Positions 6,928 to 11,093 of a DNA stretch of 11,093 bases are shown here, piece after piece; position 1 is the stretch's first letter; every line of letters starts with the position of its first letter. The position numbers and the translations under genes were made by a program. The notes beneath the pieces were generated by a model, which was not told the DNA's origin, did no database searches, and saw only the letters and a program-made list of their open reading frames with translations. This stretch comes from Bacteroidales bacterium (GTDB lineage: Bacteria; Bacteroidota; Bacteroidia; Bacteroidales; BM520): positions 1 to 11,093 of the forward strand of contig JAQVPY010000062.1 in assembly GCA_028701815.1 (NCBI GenBank), in the 5' to 3' direction.

Positions 6928-7842
6928 TTATTTGTTGTTAGAGAATAGACGCTTTTTCTCATCTTCGGTAAGACTCGAGTAACCGGAACGTTTTACTTTT
7001 TCTAAAATCTTATCCATCTGACGCTTTGAATCTCTCTCCGCCATTTCTTCCGTTTTACACTTTTTATCCCATTCACGCTTTTTCTTTTTGCTGCGCATTT
7101 TCTCTTTTTGCCTCTTAAAGAAATCGCTGATTCCATGCCACTGTTTACGAAGTGAATAACCGTATAAGCCTCCCCAGAGAATGCCACCGAGATGTGCAAG
7201 ATGTCCTCCTGCATTTCCGCTTTGAATTCCAAGAATGTCTATTATGATGAATATCAAAGCAAGATGTTTGAACTTAATGTTTCCTAACATGAGTACGTTT
7301 ATCTCCATGTTCGAAATATATGCCGCTACAGCCGTAAGAATTGCCAAAGCAGAAGCTGAGGCGCCCAGGGCATAAGAAATGCTGACATCCTGTTTGAAGG
7401 CAGGAAAGATGTTGAACGAAACAATAAAAAATAAGGCCCCGAACAATCCGCCTATGATGTATGTGGCAATAAATTGCTTCTTGTTGAAATAGTTAAGAAA
7501 TATTTTTCCGGCAAAATATAGCGTTATCATGTTGAACAGAATATGAAAAAACTGTTCGTGCAGAAACATATATGATATCAATGTCCACGGTCGCTTGAGG
7601 AGTTGAGACGAGTCGGCAGGTAACGACAGCCAATAGACTAATTCATTCGGAAAAATAGCATTTGTCCCTGATACGTTGAAAAGCCGTAAGACTATCTTGT
7701 AAATTATTACAATAAGCCAAATAATAATATTCAGGGCAATGATGTCGGATAAGACAGTCCTCCTTTTGAAGAAGTTCATAAAGCGGGAGAAAAAGCCCTC
7801 GCGACTGTTGTTAGCATTATAATAATTGCCTCTATCGAACAT
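6928..7842 (-). CDS. Rhomboid family intramembrane serine protease with C-terminal DUF6576-like tail
   Basis: A 304-aa integral membrane protein. After a charged, polar N-terminus (1-30) come about six membrane helices. They include the first helix at 32-52, the HEQFFHILFNM segment (95-105) that matches the rhomboid HxxxHxxxN helix, the serine helix GASASALAI (S162) and the histidine helix HLAHLGGILWGG (H217). The Ser-His dyad is therefore present, although GASAS replaces the common GASGA. After the last helix is a very basic linker (240-262) and a short cytoplasmic helix-turn of the type DKILEKVKRSGYSSLTEDEK (277-296), which I recognise as the DUF6576-like tail of Bacteroidetes rhomboids. 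Substrates are unknown. It lies 14 bp after the other rhomboid and 1 bp before the EEP gene. The two rhomboids differ strongly in sequence, so they are not a recent duplication. Confidence 0.92.
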   Translation of the reverse strand: MFDRGNYYNANNSREGFFSRFMNFFKRRTVLSDIIALNIIIWLIVIIYKIVLRLFNVSGTNAIFPNELVYWLSLPADSSQLLKRPWTLISYMFLHEQFFHILFNMITLYFAGKIFLNYFNKKQFIATYIIGGLFGALFFIVSFNIFPAFKQDVSISYALGASASALAILTAVAAYISNMEINVLMLGNIKFKHLALIFIIIDILGIQSGNAGGHLAHLGGILWGGLYGYSLRKQWHGISDFFKRQKEKMRSKKKKREWDKKCKTEEMAERDSKRQMDKILEKVKRSGYSSLTEDEKKRLFSNNK

Positions 7843-7856
7843 TATATAATTATCGT

Positions 7857-8726
7857 TTATTCGTTAGTAAATAATTTGTGGTGCTTTTTCCAATACCAGA
7901 TAAGGAAAAATCCGAATATCATCCCGCCGAGGTGCGCGAAGTGCGCAACGTTGTCGGTCATGTTGCCGCCGAAATTTAATCCTGAGAATAATTCGAGGAG
8001 ACCGTAAACGAGAACAAACCATTTGGCTTTGATGGGCACAAAGAAATAAAGATAAATCATGGAATTCGGGAAAAGCATGCCGAAAGCGAGAAGTATGCCG
8101 TAAACAGCACCCGAGGCTCCGATGATATTGGGCATGGACAGATAATAGTCCTTGTATTCTGTAATAAAATCTATGGATTGCTGTAAAGCAGCCGAATCGA
8201 AATTATTTGATTGTAATGTGCTGACTGATTCCTTGAAGGTGCTGAATGCTGTAAGCAGGTCTGCAGGCGCGTATTGGTCGATAACAAATCTGTGCTGACC
8301 GACTAATGCGAAGATGCTTTCGGCAGTAGGGGAGGCTAATACGGTATTGATGAGCTGAATGTCGGGACGTAACTGGAAATATGTTACTCCGTAATGTGTC
8401 GCTGCAGCCCCTAATCCACATACTAAATAATAAAGCAGAAACTTTTTGCTGCCTAAGGAGTTTTCTATAACACAACCGAACATCCATAATGCGAACATGT
8501 TGAAAAACAGGTGACTGAATGAGCCGTGTGCAAACATATAAGTTATAAACTGATATGGCTTAAAGGCACTCGAACCCGGAAAATGCAACCCGAGAATTTC
8601 ATTGAGGTCTATATGAAATACACCCTGAAAGAAAAATGTTGCTAAATAAACTAAAATATTTATTATCAGTAGGTTCTTTATTACCGGAGGTAAATATGAA
8701 AATCGTCGTGGTGAATATTGGCTCAT
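7857..8726 (-). CDS. Rhomboid family intramembrane serine protease (with long lumenal-type insertion)
   Basis: A 289-aa polytopic membrane protein that would cleave membrane-spanning substrates within the bilayer. Seen motifs: FAHGSFSHLFFNMFALWMFG (65-84; HxxxHxxxN helix), the nucleophile motif GASGAVYG (S205) and the histidine motif AHFAHLGGMIFG (H265). The Ser-His dyad is intact. Between the helix near 95-112 and the serine helix is an unusual soluble stretch of about 80 residues (118-200), mostly polar and likely helical, where compact bacterial rhomboids such as GlpG have a short loop. I recall similar insertions in other Bacteroidetes rhomboids but cannot verify this. The start ATG is 16 bp after the mutL stop, and the second rhomboid follows after 14 bp. 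Co-expression with a paralogue suggests either a pair acting together or division of substrates; neither is shown. Confidence 0.94.
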   Translation of the reverse strand: MSQYSPRRFSYLPPVIKNLLIINILVYLATFFFQGVFHIDLNEILGLHFPGSSAFKPYQFITYMFAHGSFSHLFFNMFALWMFGCVIENSLGSKKFLLYYLVCGLGAAATHYGVTYFQLRPDIQLINTVLASPTAESIFALVGQHRFVIDQYAPADLLTAFSTFKESVSTLQSNNFDSAALQQSIDFITEYKDYYLSMPNIIGASGAVYGILLAFGMLFPNSMIYLYFFVPIKAKWFVLVYGLLELFSGLNFGGNMTDNVAHFAHLGGMIFGFFLIWYWKKHHKLFTNE

Positions 8727-8742
8727 CGGAATAAATTAAATG

Positions 8743-10572
8743 TTATAAAAAATTTGACACTGCATCCATGTCGATAATGGCGTAAGTGGGGTTTCCTGAA
8801 GTGTCGTTGTCGGAAATCTTGCACCCGAACAACCCGGTCGCTATGGCGCGCATCTCGTCTTCATGAAGAACAGTCCCCCTCTTAATACATCTTTTCCTTG
8901 CAGATACTTTTGCTATGGTCCTGTTTATATTTCCTAAAAGTCGCTCGTTCTCGTCTTTTAAATTGCTCAACAACGTCATGAAAAAATTTTTGACTTCATC
9001 TGTTGCAATACTTGCTGGATGCGCTGATATGACATAGTTGCTCTGCCCAAGTTTCTCGAGCTTGAAACCGAACTTTTCAAAGGTCTCTTTGTTGTCGTTT
9101 ATTATAATACATTCGTCATAACTAAAAGTAATGGTTTCGGGAAACATGTCTATCTGACTGACTGCGATGCCGGAGTCGAGCTTGTCGAGACATTCTTCGT
9201 ACAAGACTCTTTCATGGGCGCGTTCCTGGTCGATTATGATTATGCCCTTGTCGATTGTGCTGATTATATATTTGTTTTTATATTGTAAAAAATGTTCGGA
9301 GAGGTTAAAACCGCTTTTCCCAATGTTGAGTTCCGACATATTTTCGTATTCAGGTAAAGGTAGAGTGACCTCTTCCTGCCTTTTGTCGTATTCGCGGTTG
9401 ATGCCGTTATAGAGCTCTTTCCATTCGTCAGTAGTAGTTTTTTTTTCGCCGCGCATTCCCTCAAACGGATTGTAGTTGGGGTCGGTGTTGATAGCAGGGC
9501 TGACAACGGGACGGCTTCCGGAAAGATCTAAGGCTTCAAAATCAGGGTTGACATCGAAATCCATAGAAGGCACACGCATGCTGAACATGCCGAAGGCTTT
9601 TCTGATGGCGGCCTTTAAGATGGCATACAATGTTCTTGAGTCTTGAAAATTCACTTCGGTCTTTGTGGGGTGAATGTTAACATCAACTTCCGACGGGACT
9701 ATGTCTATCTTTATAAAAAACATCGGATACATCTCGGCAGGAAGCAATTCCTGATATGTAGATTCTACGGCGTGACGCAGATATTGGTGACGAACAAAGC
9801 GGTTGTTTACAAAGAAATACTGCTCCGACGTCTTCGACTTTTTTGCGAATTCCGGCTTACATACAAACCCTGAAATCTTTATCTGCTCAGTCTCGCTTTC
9901 AATGGCGATAAGTTTTTCCTTATATGATTTATTGACGAGGTTTACAATCCTCTGCTTGAAAGATTCCGGCAACAGATCGTAGAGTTTGGCGTCGTTGTTA
10001 TACAGCACAAAATGAATGCCCGGATTAATCAAGGCAACCTTGGTAAACTCTTCCACGATATGTTTTAACTCCTGTGTGTTGGATTTAAGGAAGTTACGCC
10101 GTACGGGTATGTTGAAAAACAGGTTTTTTACTGCGATGGAAGTCCCTGCATCACAAGTACACGCCTCCTGGGAAATAAACTTGCTGCCCTCTATGTTGAT
10201 CTTTGTCCCGAGTTCCTCATCCGTCTGTCTCGTCTTCATTTCCACCTGAGCGACGGCTGCGATAGAAGCGAGCGCCTCACCTCTGAACCCTAACGTATGT
10301 ATCTGAAACAGATCGTCAGCAGTAGTGATTTTAGAGGTTGCATGACGTTCAAAACTCATGCGTGCGTCAGTGTCCGACATGCCTTTGCCATTGTCAATAA
10401 CCTGCACAAGCATTCTCCCCGCATCTTTAATGATGAGGGTAATCTTTGTGGCACCGGCATCGACGGCATTTTCAAGCAACTCTTTGACTACTGAGGCGGG
10501 ACGTTGAACGACCTCGCCTGCTGCAATCTGGTTAGCAACACTTTCGGGCAATAACTTTATTAAATCTGACAT
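8743..10572 (-). CDS. mutL: DNA mismatch repair protein MutL
   Basis: MutL is the ATP-driven linker of mismatch repair, connecting MutS to strand removal. The 609-aa protein has a complete GHKL ATPase: ANQIAAGEVVQRPASVVKEL (13-32) with catalytic E31, N35 in ENAVDAG, DNGKGM (60-65), RHATSKI (76-82) and TLGFRGEALASI (93-104). The C-terminal dimerisation domain (about 420-609) has a likely beta-clamp motif QIDMFP (473-478). Its endonuclease site departs from the canonical form: the DQHA(X)2E(X)4E motif reads DQERAHERVLYE (448-459), with Glu450 in place of His, and the late CPHGRP motif reads DTSGNP (590-595), without Cys or His. D448, E454 and E459 are kept. It follows the small membrane protein after 16 bp and precedes the rhomboids by 16 bp. 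Length is typical of the family. Confidence 0.97.
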   Translation of the reverse strand: MSDLIKLLPESVANQIAAGEVVQRPASVVKELLENAVDAGATKITLIIKDAGRMLVQVIDNGKGMSDTDARMSFERHATSKITTADDLFQIHTLGFRGEALASIAAVAQVEMKTRQTDEELGTKINIEGSKFISQEACTCDAGTSIAVKNLFFNIPVRRNFLKSNTQELKHIVEEFTKVALINPGIHFVLYNNDAKLYDLLPESFKQRIVNLVNKSYKEKLIAIESETEQIKISGFVCKPEFAKKSKTSEQYFFVNNRFVRHQYLRHAVESTYQELLPAEMYPMFFIKIDIVPSEVDVNIHPTKTEVNFQDSRTLYAILKAAIRKAFGMFSMRVPSMDFDVNPDFEALDLSGSRPVVSPAINTDPNYNPFEGMRGEKKTTTDEWKELYNGINREYDKRQEEVTLPLPEYENMSELNIGKSGFNLSEHFLQYKNKYIISTIDKGIIIIDQERAHERVLYEECLDKLDSGIAVSQIDMFPETITFSYDECIIINDNKETFEKFGFKLEKLGQSNYVISAHPASIATDEVKNFFMTLLSNLKDENERLLGNINRTIAKVSARKRCIKRGTVLHEDEMRAIATGLFGCKISDNDTSGNPTYAIIDMDAVSNFL

Positions 10573-10588
10573 AGAAGATGGGTTGTCT

Positions 10589-10858
10589 TTACTGCTTGTT
10601 TAACAAAACGAGTGCCACTATGAGCAACGCTGCCAATATGACATAGATGATGAGACGTCTTTGCGCTTTGCGTTTCTTATCGTCACGCCTGTCAACTCTC
10701 CATTCATCCTGAATTTTGGTGTGAAGATAGTCTTGATACCCTTCTGTATCACCAGCGGCGAGTTTTTTCTTTATCGCCTCCTCTTCCTTTTTTTTGTCGT
10801 AGTATCGCGATTCAATATTGAATTGTTTCGGTTTTTGTCCTGAAAAGAAATTTGCCAT
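10589..10858 (-). CDS. Small C-terminally membrane-anchored protein of unknown function
   Basis: An 89-aa protein and the first gene of the cluster, 16 bp upstream of mutL. Residues 1-20 carry an aromatic/basic motif (FFSGQKPKQFNIESRYY). Residues 21-65 are highly charged and probably helical, with many Lys, Glu and Arg. One hydrophobic helix (about 69-86) ends three residues before the C-terminus. This is a tail-anchor layout: no signal peptide, with the soluble part expected in the cytoplasm. Short proteins of this type upstream of mutL recur in Bacteroidetes as far as I recall, but I know no function. The high charge and clean start at 10858, about 26 bp from the -7 element, support a real gene. 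Confidence 0.8.
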   Translation of the reverse strand: MANFFSGQKPKQFNIESRYYDKKKEEEAIKKKLAAGDTEGYQDYLHTKIQDEWRVDRRDDKKRKAQRRLIIYVILAALLIVALVLLNKQ

Positions 10859-10884
10859 AGCATATAATTTTGTGGTCTAACTTG

Positions 10885-10892
10885 CAAAGATA
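10885..10892 (-). promoter_or_regulatory. Putative Bacteroidetes -7 element for the mutL-trmD cluster
   Basis: The minus strand reads TATCTTTG, an exact TAnnTTTG match, about 26 bp upstream of the first ATG of the cluster (10858). Transcription would start near 10878 and give a very short leader. There is no obvious TTTG -33 box at the usual distance; a TTTG lies about 34 bp upstream, too far for the normal spacing. The rest of 10859-10961 is AT-rich with no gene visible. Confidence 0.55.
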
Positions 10893-10961
10893 ATGAAAAT
10901 AATAATACTATCGCATTTTAACGCTGCAAATGCAATTTCTTAGTTAATATTTATATAGTAT

Positions 10962-10990
10962 TGGACTGTCTTTCCCTGAAAAAAGTTGAC
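10962..10990 (+). repeat. Putative left terminal inverted repeat of the insertion sequence
   Basis: It begins TGGACTGTCTTTCCC and ends GTTGAC. The partner repeat would lie beyond the right edge, so the inner limit is a guess. Confidence 0.4.
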
Positions 10991-11008
10991 TCTAAAAACA
11001 GAGTTAAC
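10985..11008 (+). promoter_or_regulatory. Hairpin directly upstream of the IS orf
   Basis: GTTGACTCT (10985-10993) pairs with AGAGTTAAC (11000-11008) across a six-base loop: nine pairs, of which one is G-U. It ends one base before the ATG at 11010 and would cover the ribosome entry region in a transcript running in from outside. Many insertion sequences use such a structure to damp transposase translation from host promoters; here that role is inferred. Confidence 0.5.
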
Positions 11009-11009
11009 A

Positions 11010-11093
11010 ATGAAAGAATCAGAAAACATTGGATATCACGAGAAGTATCGTAGATATCATGAGAAGGTAATCAGATTACACTTCGGAAAAGGA
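11010..11093 (+). CDS. N-terminus of probable IS-encoded protein (transposase orfA-like), partial
   Basis: Twenty-eight codons are open from the ATG at 11010 to the window edge. The peptide is rich in Tyr, His, Lys and Arg (GYHEKYRRYHEKVIRLHFGKG ends it), and the segment KVIRLHFGKG resembles the first helix of helix-turn-helix transposase orfA proteins of the IS3 type. Its place just inside the putative IS end supports this. Too little is present to prove it. Confidence 0.45.
   Translation, partial: MKESENIGYHEKYRRYHEKVIRLHFGKG

Larger units (their letters stand above)
10962..11093 (+). mobile_element. Left end of an insertion sequence, probably IS3-like (truncated by window edge)
   Basis: The sequence from TGGACTGTC onward has the look of an IS3/IS150-type left end: a terminal TG, a TGNACTG-like start, an A-rich block and GTTGAC, then a short gap to a plus-strand orf. 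This orf is the only coding sequence against the direction of the window. The right end and any target duplication lie outside the window, so the family is inferred from pattern memory alone. The element lies about 70 bp beyond the -7 element of the mutL cluster. Confidence 0.5.

Noticed and set aside
6927..6962. Twelve-residue upstream start for the EEP protein
   Set aside because: It lies inside the rhomboid gene; the ATG at 6926 directly after the rhomboid stop fits better.
6928..8726. Recent gene duplication of the two rhomboids
   Set aside because: They share only the catalytic motifs; insertions, tails and loop sequences differ, so the pair is old.
1..11093. CRISPR array, tRNA, rRNA, tmRNA or phage genes
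   Set aside because: No regularly spaced repeats, no cloverleaf-like segment and no phage-type genes were recognised on either strand by eye.

Overview
The window looks like part of a Bacteroidales (Bacteroidetes) chromosome from an anaerobe. The grounds are a minus-strand promoter element of the Bacteroidetes type (TAnnTTTG) found twice, weak or absent Shine-Dalgarno sequences, Bacteroidetes-style variants in TrmD, MutL and the rhomboids, and a [FeFe]-hydrogenase operon. The genus cannot be fixed from the sequence.

Layout: all genes except a fragment at the right end are on the minus strand, so transcription runs from high to low coordinates. From right to left: (1) 10962-11093 is the left end of an insertion sequence, probably IS3-like, with the first 28 codons of its plus-strand orf; it is cut by the window edge. 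(2) 10858 down to 2686 is one tightly packed eight-gene cluster: a small membrane-anchored protein, mutL, two different rhomboid proteases in tandem, a membrane-anchored endonuclease/exonuclease/phosphatase (EEP) protein, uvrB, smpB and trmD. Gaps are 1-16 bp, and two junctions overlap (8 and 11 bp). A -7 element lies just upstream of the first gene. (3) 2479-2685 is an intergenic leader holding a second copy of the same -7 element, a hairpin followed by a T-run, and a near-perfect 24-bp dyad. (4) 2478 down to 1 is a hydrogenase operon, hndB-hndC-hndD, with hndD truncated by the window edge.

How the genes work together: HndB, HndC and HndD match the multimeric, NAD(P)-linked, possibly electron-bifurcating [FeFe]-hydrogenase. 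HndC carries the flavin/NAD(P) site and an iron-sulfur relay; HndD would carry the H-cluster. The NuoE-like partner (HndA/HydC) is not in the window. The large cluster combines mismatch repair (MutL), nucleotide excision repair (UvrB), ribosome rescue (SmpB), tRNA methylation (TrmD) and membrane proteolysis (rhomboids). It reads as a housekeeping operon, not a dedicated pathway.

No strong case for a wholly undescribed system was found. The points most worth a second look are the structured leader of the hydrogenase operon, the loss of cluster-ligating cysteines in HndB, a Gly-to-Arg change in the most conserved helicase motif of UvrB, and a MutL endonuclease site lacking several canonical metal ligands.
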